The notes below the pieces were generated by a model. It searched no databases. It saw only the letters and a list, made by a program, of their open reading frames with translations, and was not told the origin of the DNA. 64,000 nt of DNA, from contig NC_088916.1 of NCBI RefSeq assembly GCF_963576675.1, positions 51,957,001 to 52,021,000 on the forward strand, read 5' to 3'. Positions 10,922 through 20,865 of the stretch are shown here, one piece after another; within the stretch, counting starts at the first letter, position 1; every line of letters starts with the position of its first letter. Position numbers and translations under genes: made by a program. The DNA is from Euphorbia lathyris. Taxonomy: Eukaryota > Streptophyta > Magnoliopsida > Malpighiales > Euphorbiaceae.

Positions 10922-12411
10922 TGATAGGGGTCAAAAACCCCTATCTTTGGGTACGGTTTTAGGACGGGTTTTAGTGTTATTTAGTTAATAAGCGAACAAT
11001 TCTCGCATTTAAATGCTTTTGTGTGAGTTAGTTAGAAATTGGAAATGTTTTATTTACTTTTCGCTGTTTAGGCTCATTTTGTGACCAATTTAGGCAAATA
11101 CGGCCAAATTGGCATGTATATAATAATTCCGTTATCTTTTGAAGCTAATTGATCCGTCAAAAGTCGCACAAAACGAAGCGTTTGCTCAAATAAGCGATTG
11201 GCGGGTCAATTTAGCCTTTGGACTAATGTTATCTGGAGTTTTGTGCATGCACAGGGATAAATTCGGGCGAAGAACACGTTGATTGGCGTTTGGCAAACAC
11301 GCGGAGGCGTATCGGGCAAGACAGCTCAGCGAGCAGACCTGTGGGAATTGGTCAAAAAGACCAATTCCGCCCCCACGACGGCACGATGGACCCCACGACT
11401 TCCTACCTGCATAAGGACACGAAATAGGTCAAGAAAAGGGGCCGAGCCGCGTCTATAAATAGGATTTTTCCAATGTAAATTAGGCATCTTTTATCTTTGT
11501 AATTTTCTTCGCTTTTCATCTTGAGAAATCCTATCCACCTCCTCCATATCCTTCAAACCTCCATTGAAGACACATCCGAAGCTCCGTTCACCGAGGATTG
11601 CTCAAGCTCCATCCTTAAGTCCTAGGAAGACGCCTGCATTGGTAGATAGGTTCCCTGAAAGGGATTTTTCTTCTTTTATATTATGTCTAGCCTCTGATAC
11701 ATGTTATGAATCCTAGGCTCATTGTAACTTCGTGACAATACTTTTATCTTTGATATATATTATAGTTCTTGTTCATTCAATTGTTTTAATGCTTTAATCT
11801 TTGTCTTATGCTTTGTCTGATTGGTTTAACTCATTCGATAATCCCAAAATCAAGTTGGCACATATTGCGAGCTGAATCTGACCTAGTCAGTGCCTATAGG
11901 ATTGACGACCCTATAGAAGATTAAGCCCAAATTGCTGAGCCTTAGAGCTAATTTCGGCCTTACAAGGGAATCACGAACTAGGGACTTTAGGAGGATAGGT
12001 CGGGTTAATCGTCTCGGACACAAGTGACTTAGGTTTTAATTCAATTGCTTAAACAATCTATTTTCATTATCATCGTATCCCTTCATGTTCCTTCGGATAA
12101 TTGCATTGGTAAAAGATCACTTAGGAGTAGTTTAACTTAATTAGGGGTAGAGTAACTTAATTAGGCGTAGAATAACTTAGTTAGAATCAGATAACTTAGT
12201 TAGGAATAGTATAATTCAACCTAGGAGTAGATTAACTTAGAAAAACCAACTCAAAACCCCCTAAGCCTAGATAACACCTGAAACCAAGTAACTCGATACT
12301 TGCAGAAATAAATCCTGTGGACGATAACCTGGACTTAACCAGAAATTTATTACTTGATAACGACGGGGTACACTTATCCCTTAGTGAGTCTTCTTTACGG
12401 AAGGCGCATCA
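10922..12411 (+). repeat. 3' LTR of the Athila element
   Basis: Starts TGATAGGGGTCAAAAACC, with its inner palindrome to CCCCTATC, and ends GCGCATCA, about 1490 bp. TATAAATA lies at 11454-11461. A related LTR in the opposite orientation is at 31008-32759. It shares the TGATAGGGG...CCCCTATC start and the GGGGTACACTT block near the end. Confidence 0.85.
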
Positions 12412-13733
12412 GTCATCTTCGGTAGGCTGACTTGTCTTCCCTGCAGGGTCAGTTTCATCGAACTCAATATGTACAGACTCTTCTACGACCTGAGTTCGTT
12501 TATTAAACACCCTATATGCTTTGCTGTTTGTTGAGTACCCTAAGAAGATAGCTTCATCAGCTTTAGAATCAAATTTAGCAAGGTTGTCTTTAGTATTTAA
12601 AATAAAACATTTACAACCAAAGGCGCGAAAGTTCCAATGTTGGGTTTTCGTCCTTTCCAAAGTTCATAGGAAGTTTTCTTAAGTATAGGTCTAACTAAAG
12701 CCCTATTGAGTATATAGCAAGCTGTGTTAACAGCCTCACCCCAGAAATACTTTGGAAGCCTATTCTCACTCAGCATTGTCCTAGCTATTTCAACTAAGGT
12801 TCTGTTCTTCCTTTCAACTACCCCATTTTGTTGAGGAGTTCTAGGAGAAGAAAAATTGTGGTCAATGCCGCTGACTTCACAGAATTTATCAAATTGTTGG
12901 TTTTTTAATTCTCCGCCATTATCACTTCGGATGTGAGCTAATTTTAGGTCTTTGTCATTTTCTAGTTTTCTAATCAGTGTTGAGAACATCTCAAAAGCTT
13001 CATCCTTGCTACTCAGCAAGATGACCTAAGTATACCGAGAGAAATCATCTACAATGACCAAGGAAAATCTCTTACCACCCAAGCTCAGCGGCTGGACTGG
13101 TCCAAAAAGATCCAAGTGTAGTAATTCTAACGGACGCTTGGTTGAGACTACATTTTTACTATGAAAAGACTTTTTAGTTTGTTTACCTTACTCACAAGCA
13201 TTGCATAATTGATCCTTCTCAAATCTAAGTTTGAGCAAACCCTCAACTAATTGCTTTCTTGCTAATTTGGCAAGGAGGTCCATGCTTACATGACCAAGTC
13301 TCCTATGTCATAGCCATGAATTATCTTCCTTTGACACTAAGCATATGTTTTTCGAAAACTTCTTTTCTAAACTCAGCATGAAAACATTGTTAACACGAGG
13401 GGAAGTTAAAATTAAATCATTTGTTTTACCCTCGAGTATCCGACACTCAGTGGCATCAAATACAACCTTTCTACCGCTGTCACACAGCTGAGCCACGCTC
13501 AATAGGTTATATTTGAGACCCCTGACTAGGGAGACTGACTCAATAGTAGGATTTCCTCTGATAGTACCTGATCCCACTATCTTACCCTTTTTGTTGTCTC
13601 CGAAACTTACATTTCCTGCTCGTTTATGCACAAGTGTGATGAACTGAGTTTCATCACCAGTCATATGCCTCGAGCATGCGCTGTCAATATACCATAGCTT
13701 TGACTTCTCAGCACATCTCAGGCTCACCTGCAA
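12412..13733 (-). pseudogene. pol: Sirevirus B pol fragment: protease and integrase
   Basis: The protease domain starts near 13733 with WYIDSACSRHMTGD, holding the catalytic Asp. It is followed by the pre-integrase region and integrase with HIRSDNGGE and NGVVERKNRT, and then the SKADEAIFLGYS and RTQVVEESVHIEFDE blocks. It is broken by stops at 13308, about 13186 and about 13026, and by a frameshift near 12600-12660. The last codons before the Athila LTR read TEDD, matching the same place in copy C. Pol lies in the -1 (+2) frame relative to gag, as in copy C. It cannot make an active integrase. Confidence 0.92.
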
Positions 13734-13738
13734 TTGAA

Positions 13739-15481
13739 CTAGTTATCTTTAGGTACCCAATTCTTTTTGGGTCCTTGTTTATTAGAATGAACAGGTGAAG
13801 CATCATATTTTATTTTGCGACGGCATATATTTATGGTGTGGCCATCTTTCCCACGAAAGTCACAATAAACTATCCTTTGAGGGTGTTTCGATTTTTGGTC
13901 AGCACGATGGTGCTGAGCATACCAACACACACTTACATTGTGTCCTCTCTTTCCACAATAGTCACACTGACTATTCTGCTGAGTGTACCGTCTTTGCTGA
14001 CTAGTACCTGAATACTCAGCATTTGGGTAGAACCTTTTCTTAGCCGATGAACTCAGCTGGTTCTGTACTAAAGTGATGTCCTTTCTCAGTTTCTTAGAAT
14101 CTGATTGGACTTCCGAGACAACCCGATGCATGATTTTTAGATTTTCATCTTGCCTAGTGTTGTCTTGGAGCAGATGTCGGAGGTCACTGAGTTTGACCTC
14201 TTCAATCTCATCACATCGCCTGCTGAGTGCTTTTATTTTCTTGTTACACTTTTTGATCAGTGTATAGAGATCACTCAGGGCATTAACCATTTCATTTCTA
14301 AGCAAGGATATGGATGTTACCTCGTTAGAGTGTTCCTCATGATCAGACTCATCGGAGAGGTCAGCTTGCTCAGATAGGCAGTTGTCAGCAGCTTCATCAG
14401 CCATGAAGAAAATGTTTGCTGACTTAGTGGCATCAACTTTTGATGAGGTTGACTCATCATTGTCACTCCATGTGGCCACCATTGCCTTTATACTACCCTT
14501 CTTTTCTTTCTTCAGAGTAGGACAGCTTGACTTGATGTGCCCAGTGTGATGGCATTCGAAACAAGTAACAGGCTTGTAGCTATCCTTCTTATGTCTGCCG
14601 TCGCTAGACTCAGCTTTGTATTTATCGCTTATTTTAAATGGCCTTTTGCTGTTCTTGTCATTTTTCCTAAACAGCTTCTTCATCTTCCTTGTGAACATGG
14701 CCATTTCCTCATCATCTGATGAGTCAGCTTCTGTTGAGTCAGCTTTCATGACGAGAGATTTTTGCTTCTTGTCCTCAGTTTTTTCTTTGGACTCAAAATT
14801 CTTCATTGAGATTTCGTGGGTCAGCAGAGATCCAATGAGCTCATCATATTTTTACGTGGTCAGGTCCTGAACTTCTTCCACAGCTGTCTTCTTAGCTTGC
14901 CAGCTCTTGGGGAGACTTCTCAAGATTTTCTTCACCTGTTCTTCTTTTGTGAAGTTCTTGTCGAGTCTCTTAAGCTCATTTATGATGTTAGTGAATCTTG
15001 CGTTCATTTCTGATATGTCTTCATTATCATTCATCTCGAACAGCTCGTATAGCCGCATATGCTGATTCACCTTGGATTCCTTGACCTTACTAGTTCCTTC
15101 ATAGGTCACCTCCAGCTTCTTCCGTATTTCATGTGCTGACTCACAACCTGAAATTTTGTTGTACTCTGTAGCATCTAACGCACAGTGAAGCATATTGATA
15201 GCCGAAACATTATTTTGTAATTTTTTAAAGTCATCCTCTGACCACTTAGACTCACTCTTGACAGATTTTACTCTGTCTATAATTTCATAGGGAACAAACG
15301 GGCCTTGGACTACAGCCAGCCATGCACTCATGTTTGTTGCCTGAATGAAGTTTTTCATCCTGTTCTTCCAAAATGTATAGTTTGACCCGAAGAACAGAGG
15401 AGGCCGACTAATCGATAATCCCTCAGGGAGTATCTGTGTTGTTTGATTTCCTGGAAGGAAACGAGTGCTGTTCTCAGCCAT
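13739..15481 (-). pseudogene. gag: Sirevirus B gag, one internal stop
   Basis: Gag forms the virus-like particle and packages RNA. It starts MAENSTRFLPGN and continues through the copia Gag core (FFGSNYTFWKNRMK, the CALDATEYNKISGCESA block, ILRSLPKSW). The C-terminal half is acidic and Lys-rich with three zinc knuckles: CFECHHTGHIKSSC, CDYCGKRGHNVSVC, and a damaged third in which CDFC has become CDFR. About 580 codons run in one frame with a single stop at 14852-14854, where a TAC tyrosine codon probably became TAA. The natural stop is TAG at 13739-13741, a few bases before pol in another frame. Confidence 0.92.
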
Positions 15482-15530
15482 TTACAGGGATCGGCTCAAG
15501 ATAGTTTTATCTTGAATAGTGAGCTACAAG

Positions 15531-15542
15531 GCTCTAATACCA
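15531..15542 (-). other. Primer-binding site of Sirevirus B
   Basis: Minus-strand TGGTATTAGAGC, one base off the initiator-methionine tRNA complement, two bases inside the LTR end. Confidence 0.9.
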
Positions 15543-15544
15543 CT

Positions 15545-17013
15545 TGTTGGTCCCATGTAACTTAATATGATTAGTTCCAAGGGGGGGGGGGGGGGTTAGA
15601 AACTAATATAACTTTTTCGCTTAATAATGCTGACTTAATTAAATGTTTGATAATTTAACTCAGCTTTAGGTCAGCAAAGCTGAGTGAAGTGTGAGACAGC
15701 TTTAATCAGACACTGACTAGAGCTGTTTCGACTATGAGTTGGGAGAAAAAACTTTAGGTCAGCTTCCAACTCAGCACTCTGATTACTCAGCGTCGGCTTA
15801 TACAAATTATATACTGAGTAATTTAAGCAAGCAACACATGCATATATATCAAGAGAAAGGGTTAGAGATTACTCAGCAGTCTTATCCTGGTTCGGCCTCA
15901 CCGCCTACGTCTAGTCCCCAGAATCCCTCCGGGCTTTTTCAATCTACTACTGAGCTCTTTAAAGGTAGAGCACAAACCGTTTACAAAGAAATTGAGTATG
16001 CAAGAGTACCGTCCTCTATTCGTCTACTCAATCCTACTGAGTGCTATAACCGAACACTCAGATTTTCTCTACCGCTGAGTACTAAAACCGAGTACTCAGC
16101 TTCACTCTTCTAACCTTTACAATTGATACAGGATTGTTCTCTCTAAATAAAGAACACTTTAGATGAATACAAATTCACTCTAGACTTTTACACAAAGATT
16201 GGAATTGGGTGTAAGAGCTTGCTTTCTTTTTCAGACAGCTTCTATTTTGGATTTTCACTATTGTGAAGATTTTCTTTTCTGTCTGTATTTGCTTGTATGT
16301 GTGTATATTTTCCAAATCATGAACTTGTCTATTTATAATGATTTCTGGTCTTCAATGATTTGAATTCCAAATAGCCGTTGTTTATAGAACGGTCATCTTT
16401 GTCATCACTTGGTCAGCTTTCAGAGCTGCAGGGCAATCCTGTCGTCTGATTTTAGCAGGCGTCAGGCTTGCCAATTTCTTCTTCTTTCACCAGGTTCGTC
16501 TTTTAGCGCCAGTTTTGTCTTCTTGCCAAATGCCAGTTGATCCATGCGTCTCGAAAAAGGTCTTTAGGCGGATTTTTGAGGCTTCTGAATTGTTGCAGAC
16601 CTGTGTCGGACTTTGTCTTCTAGTCAACGGATCATTGGCATTGTCCTGACGACTACTCAGCTTGACTTGATCATCTTTGCCTTCAATCTATTTCTTTATC
16701 TATGGTGAGTTACATTCTACTCAGCTTCTTTGGTCGGTTTCGCCTTCAAGCATTATTCTGAAGAAGACTTTTCTTTTAACAAGGCTGAGTTACATTCTAC
16801 TCAGCTTCTGATGTGTGTCTTTGCTCATGCTGACTTTGTTCTGTCTTTCTTTTTATTGAACACTCAGTTCATGTTCTCGTTAGTAAACTTACTCAACGTT
16901 GAACAAACCCATTAGTACAATTAAATAAAAGCACTTAAATTTAATTGTCTTAATCATGGGATTAACTTAAATAATTTTGTCAAATCAAAATCATATGGAA
17001 AGGTGTTTCAACA
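15545..17013 (-). repeat. 5' LTR of Sirevirus B
   Basis: Plus-strand TGTTGGTCC to GGTGTTTCAACA, the reverse of the usual Sirevirus LTR ends here; about 1469 bp. The minus-strand TATA box TATAAATA is at 16330-16337. A run of 15 G lies at 15581-15595, where the other copies have 5-7 C on the sense strand. Short antisense ORFs inside it are not genes. Confidence 0.92.
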
Positions 17014-19287
17014 CTCCTCTCTAGAACTCAACTCACCATATGTAGAGTTAGGTGCACTATCTCCCGGATCCCATGCTATGTATCATGGTAGCTTCCTCAA
17101 AGGTGGAAGCCCTGTAGGAAGCCCTTTAGGTGGCTCATTGAAAGACACGTGCTTGTCACCTTTGAACATCGGCTCTACTTCCTCACTTCCAACTTTGCTA
17201 CCCCCCTTCTCAACCTCATTCTCCTCTTTGGAGTTGATGTCACTAGGAGAGTGGCTAGCTAACTCATCCATGGAACCCAAGTCAAGATGATTCAATATCT
17301 CACCCGTTCCACCAATGCACCCATTCACACTCAACTCCTGAGTTGGACAATCTTCCAAAATGGCCTCTGTTTTCGTACTAGGAGAACTCTTCAAAGGTGT
17401 AAGGACATATCGGATTCCGCCTTTGCGTATGGTGTAAGTGTTGCTTCTTCCCGCATGTGAGGCATCACAATCAAATTGCCATGGCCTACCAATTAGCACA
17501 TCACAAGCACCCATCTCCATAACATCACACATAGCTTCATCCCCATAAGATCCTATAGTGAAAGGAACTTTACACCAATGAGTAACGTGAAGCTTCTCCA
17601 CCTCGTTGGCCCAACCAAGGCGGTAAGGTCTAGGATGTGGCTCGGGAACCAACCCATACTTGCTCATGGCAGACCGACTAATGATATTCACTTGGCTTCC
17701 TCCGTCGATCACCATCTCACACTTCTTCCCAAAAACTAAGCATCGAGTTCTAAATAATCGATGACGTTGGCTAGGCTCCTCTTCACTAGGCATTGGCACC
17801 CTAGTCACCAAATACACATTGTGCTCATTGCCGTCATCATCAACTTCATAGGTGTCTTCATCTTGGCTCCACTCAACACTTCCCGACTCATTCTCATCTT
17901 GGAACCGATTCTCTTCATCATCATAAGCATCTTCATTTTGGTTCCACCCAACATTTTCCGACTCATAGTCATCTTGGAACCGACCATCATCATGCTCATA
18001 AGTATCTTCGTTTCGGTTCCACTCTACATTTCCCAACTCATCTTTACGACGGAACCGTCCTCCATCATACTCATAGACATCTTCATTGTAGTTCCATTCA
18101 ACATCCTCCAACTCATCATCACAGTAGAATCTACCTTCATTATCTTCATAAGGAGCCCCGTGCTGATCCCACTCAACACACCGACGCCCATTCTCATCAT
18201 ATTAGACCCCATCTTCATCTTCCTCATGAGCGGCCATATATTGGTTCCACTCAATGCTTCGACATTCATCCTCCCCATGGTAAACTCTACCATCTTCATC
18301 ATAATCAAACTCATATGCACTATGATAAAGTTCACCATCCTCACATATCTTATCTTCGGAATCGTGCTCTCTCTCGTCAACCTCATCCTCGAATTCGCCT
18401 TCATAATAATCACACTACTCATGTCTTACTAGCTCATTCTCGGATTGGTTCTCTTCTTCATCAATCTCCTCTTCTAACTCCTCTTCTTCATGGTTGTATT
18501 TAGATTCATCTCCATCTTCATCCACGATCCGTCTTTTCCCACGACCTCTCATTTCCTTCCACTTCTCTATATAGTTCAAGTCGGCTAACCCATTTGAATA
18601 GCTACCCGACCCAAACGACATGTTACACCCAACTATAGTTGAACCACCACCATCTCTCCCATCCCCATAACCATCAATCTCCACACATAGACTAACTTCG
18701 TCATTCTCCTCAAAGAGATTAATAAGCCCAAAGTCACTCTCCCCTTCCTCAAGAATAATGCCTTCAATTTCCTCAAACTTACAAACATAAGAGGCATTTC
18801 ATCAAACACTTGGGGAGCATCACTTGCTACATGGGCTTTCCCAACATTCTCACCTACCAACTCTCCTTCCTCCTCATACATACATGAACTCACATTCTCA
18901 TTCATAACATTATTATCAACAAATCCACAATGAGAATCTAAATCCACTTCAACATCATAAACAACACCACAAACATCCAACTTCTCCCTAGCAATGGGAC
19001 TATCCATAACTTCCACATTAGAATTTGAGAGGATTTACCTTTACAAGGTGTGATGGAGAAAAAGTTGGTGATGAATCTTTAGGATGAACTTCCATGGTTG
19101 GTTGGGAGCTACTTCGGCATTCTTGCTTGAGACTCTCTACGGATTTCGTAAGCTTCATTGTTAGCTCGTTTATCACCCAAAAAACCTTCTTACAACTCGT
19201 GTGTTGCCTTCTCATGATTCCTTCGAGATTCTCCAATGCCTTGTAGAAGGTATCTTCGGATCTATGAGAGGAACTTGGTTGAACCAT
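17014..19287 (-). pseudogene. Element X gag-protease ORF with acidic 25-aa repeats
   Basis: An ATG at 19287 lies 36 bp inside the PBS. The product starts MVQPSSSHRSED, breaks by stop or frameshift at about 19018 and 18783, then becomes very acidic (KYNHEEEELEEEIDEEEN). Next come about six degenerate 25-aa repeats of the form VEWN-x-NED-x-YE-x-D-GRF between about 17860 and 18300, with one stop near 18205. Then comes a retropepsin domain with RTRCLVFGKKCEMVIDGGSQ (catalytic Asp in DGGS) and CDVLIGRPWQFDCDA. After a stop at 17083-17085 the codons still resemble the block before RT (LRKLP, IAWDPGDSAPN). I see no Gag core domain and no CCHC knuckle in the expected place, which is unusual. The protease call is firm; the N-terminal role is unknown. 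Confidence 0.8.
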
Positions 19288-19322
19288 AGTCGAAAGAAGT
19301 CTCCGTTCAAGGAAAGTGATCG

Positions 19323-19334
19323 GCTCTGATACCA
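19323..19334 (-). other. Primer-binding site of element X
   Basis: Minus-strand TGGTATCAGAGC, a perfect initiator-methionine tRNA complement, two bases from the LTR end. Confidence 0.93.
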
Positions 19335-19336
19335 AC

Positions 19337-20158
19337 TGATACAGATCGGTTTTGTCTGAAAGTTTTAATCGTAAACTTACAAAGATATTTCTTCTCTAGC
19401 TAAACTAGAAGGAGTGAATCCCGGGTTTTATGGACTAAAATCCATAGGAATATGAAATCCCCATTGTTGAAGGTGAAAACCTTAACAAGCTTCTTGAAGA
19501 AGATTAATATTTGATTGATAAAAAGTTGAACATTACAAAGAGAAAGAGATGAATTTATATCATCTCAAAAACCTAATTTCCAAATTACATAAAAAGGGCA
19601 AATTACATAACTAATTAAAATATAAAGGTAAGGGTAAAGTGGGTTAATAGTAAAGGGGTGGCATGATTGTAAATAGGGAGTAGCATGGGTTGTAAATAAA
19701 GAGTGGCAGGATTGTAATTAAGGAGGAAGCTGGAGTAAGGAGCAAGTTCCTTAAAATGAAGGTACACGGAGCGTGCCTAATTCTACGCAGAGCATAGATT
19801 GGCTGTTGAGCTCTTCTCCGGATCAGTAGCCATTTTACGCGGAGCGTGCCTAATTCTACGTGGAGCGTAGATTGGCTGTTGAACTTCCTCTGGATCATTT
19901 CTTCTTATACGCGGAGCGTGTTTTCCCTCTACGCGGAGCGTGCCTAATCTAAGCCCCGCGTAGATGACCTCCTGGACTTTTCTCCGGATCAAACCTTCAA
20001 GTACGCGGAGCGTGCCTAAAAGTACGCGGGGCGTACCTGAGCTGATGAGCTGTTATGTGGCTCTGTTTTGGCCTCTTTACTCGCTTGTTGCTCGTGCTTG
20101 GTTCTTCCTCCGACCTCCCTCGTCCGGACCCGATCCCAGAAGGAGATGCCCCACATCA
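19337..20158 (-). repeat. 5' LTR of element X
   Basis: About 822 bp. Read on the minus strand it runs from TGATGTGGGGCATC to CTGTATCA, so the ends are TGAT...ATCA. A TATA-like TATAAATT lies at 19552-19559. The upstream (U3) part holds an array of 13-bp inverted-repeat motifs at 19763-20035. Confidence 0.82.
19763..20035 (-). promoter_or_regulatory. U3 array of paired 13-bp TACGC-N3-GCGTA motifs (element X)
   Basis: Nine copies start at 19763, 19784, 19836, 19857, 19908, 19930, 19950, 20002 and 20023. They fall in four groups with internal steps of 21, 21, 22, 20 and 21 bp. The usual plus-strand form is TACGCGGAGCGTG. The array lies about 200-480 bp upstream of the TATA-like box. Enhancer function is inferred. 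The same design occurs at 32052-32522 in another family. Confidence 0.7.
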
Positions 20159-20417
20159 TATTGATGATTCTGAATTTGGGGATAGAATTATTCAAATACG
20201 ATTGATTCTAATGTCAAATGACTATTACTCAGTCAAATGGATACGGCGGCAAACGAATGGGATGACACATGTGTTAGCACAGTCTTCTCGTTTATCCACT
20301 TGCCCTTCATTTTTTAATTTATTACTGAGTTTTGTTTCTGTTTCATTGTTATAATTTTGCCAAGATTTAGCTCATTAATTTATGTTTGATTAAAAAAAAT
20401 AGCAAAAAAAAAAAAAA
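20159..20417 (+). pseudogene. LINE 3' end: RNase H tail, 3' UTR and poly-A
   Basis: Codons from 20160 to the TAA at 20352-20354 read as the end of a plant L1-type RNase H domain: DDSEFGDRIIQ, then SVKWIRRQTNGMTHVLAQSS. A short 3' UTR and an A-rich tail at 20392-20417 follow. The 5' remainder is separated by the nested insertions to the left. It is plus-strand, unlike the minus-strand LINE that follows at 20860. Confidence 0.78.
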
Positions 20418-20859
20418 TTATAGATTAAAAAATCTAAAAGTTCGTATAACAAATATAAAATAAGAAATAATGATAGGATAATGCTATTAAATATCCAAGT
20501 AAATAAAATTATAAAATGTAAAACAAATATCATGTAAAATACATATAAAGTTTTTACTGTGCCATATTTAAAGTTTGGTTTTTGTTTAACCGGCTTTTTT
20601 TACTTAAATTGAGAATCTCACAAAATAGTTAAATGGAAACAAAATATAAAATAACCGAATTATAATTAATTTTATTTTGGTTGGTATTTATTTGATTTTT
20701 TTTATTATAACCAATGTTGTAAAAAACGTTAGGCATTAGTCGGGAAAATATAGTCCTCAAGGATTGATCGGGGATTAGGCGAGAATTAATCGGATTTTTA
20801 TTTTGTATTTTTTATTTGTTAATCAATAAATTGTTATATTTTTTTTAATGAAAAATTAA
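20418..20859. other. AT-rich spacer
   Basis: No ORF or recognisable element. At about 20718-20795 there is a patch rich in TTAGGC, GGGATTAGGCG and TTAATCGG words. It has a loose counterpart at 25905-26090, beyond the adjoining LINE, so the LINE may have landed in an old repeat. Confidence 0.5.
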
Positions 20860-20865
20860 GTAATG

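Larger units (their letters stand above)
6472..12411 (+). mobile_element. Athila-type Ty3-gypsy element, right-hand part
   Basis: RT-RNase H-integrase order, Athila-like sequence, a long non-coding 3' region, a polypurine tract and a 3' LTR. Sirevirus A is inserted just before RT. The element ends at 12411, directly against the truncated pol of Sirevirus B (minus), so it is inserted in B. The next bases, GTCAT (12412-12416), should be duplicated at its left end outside the window. Confidence 0.9.
12412..17013 (-). mobile_element. Sirevirus B, left part of its pol cut off by Athila
   Basis: Minus-strand Sirevirus with a 5' LTR (15545-17013), PBS, gag and the start of pol. Reading stops within the integrase-RT linker at 12412, where the Athila 3' LTR begins. 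The rest of B should lie beyond the Athila 5' end, outside the window. B is inserted in gypsy element X; CTCCT (17014-17018) is the expected target duplication. Confidence 0.92.
17014..20158 (-). mobile_element. Ty3-gypsy element X, 5' part
   Basis: Minus-strand element with a 5' LTR (19337-20158), PBS and a gag-protease-type ORF running leftward until Sirevirus B interrupts it at 17014. The protease and the first codons of the RT approach identify Ty3-gypsy, probably the chromovirus side. It is inserted in a plus-strand LINE that resumes at 20159. TATTG (20159-20163) is the expected target duplication. Confidence 0.85.

Noticed and set aside
15739..16113. 124-codon plus-strand ORF
   Set aside because: Antisense within the Sirevirus B LTR, with no counterpart kept in the other LTR copies.
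17761..18432. 223-codon plus-strand ORF rich in Ile/Leu that looks like a membrane protein
   Set aside because: It is the antisense of the acidic repeats of element X; GAT/GAA-rich codons give Ile/Leu/Phe on the other strand.
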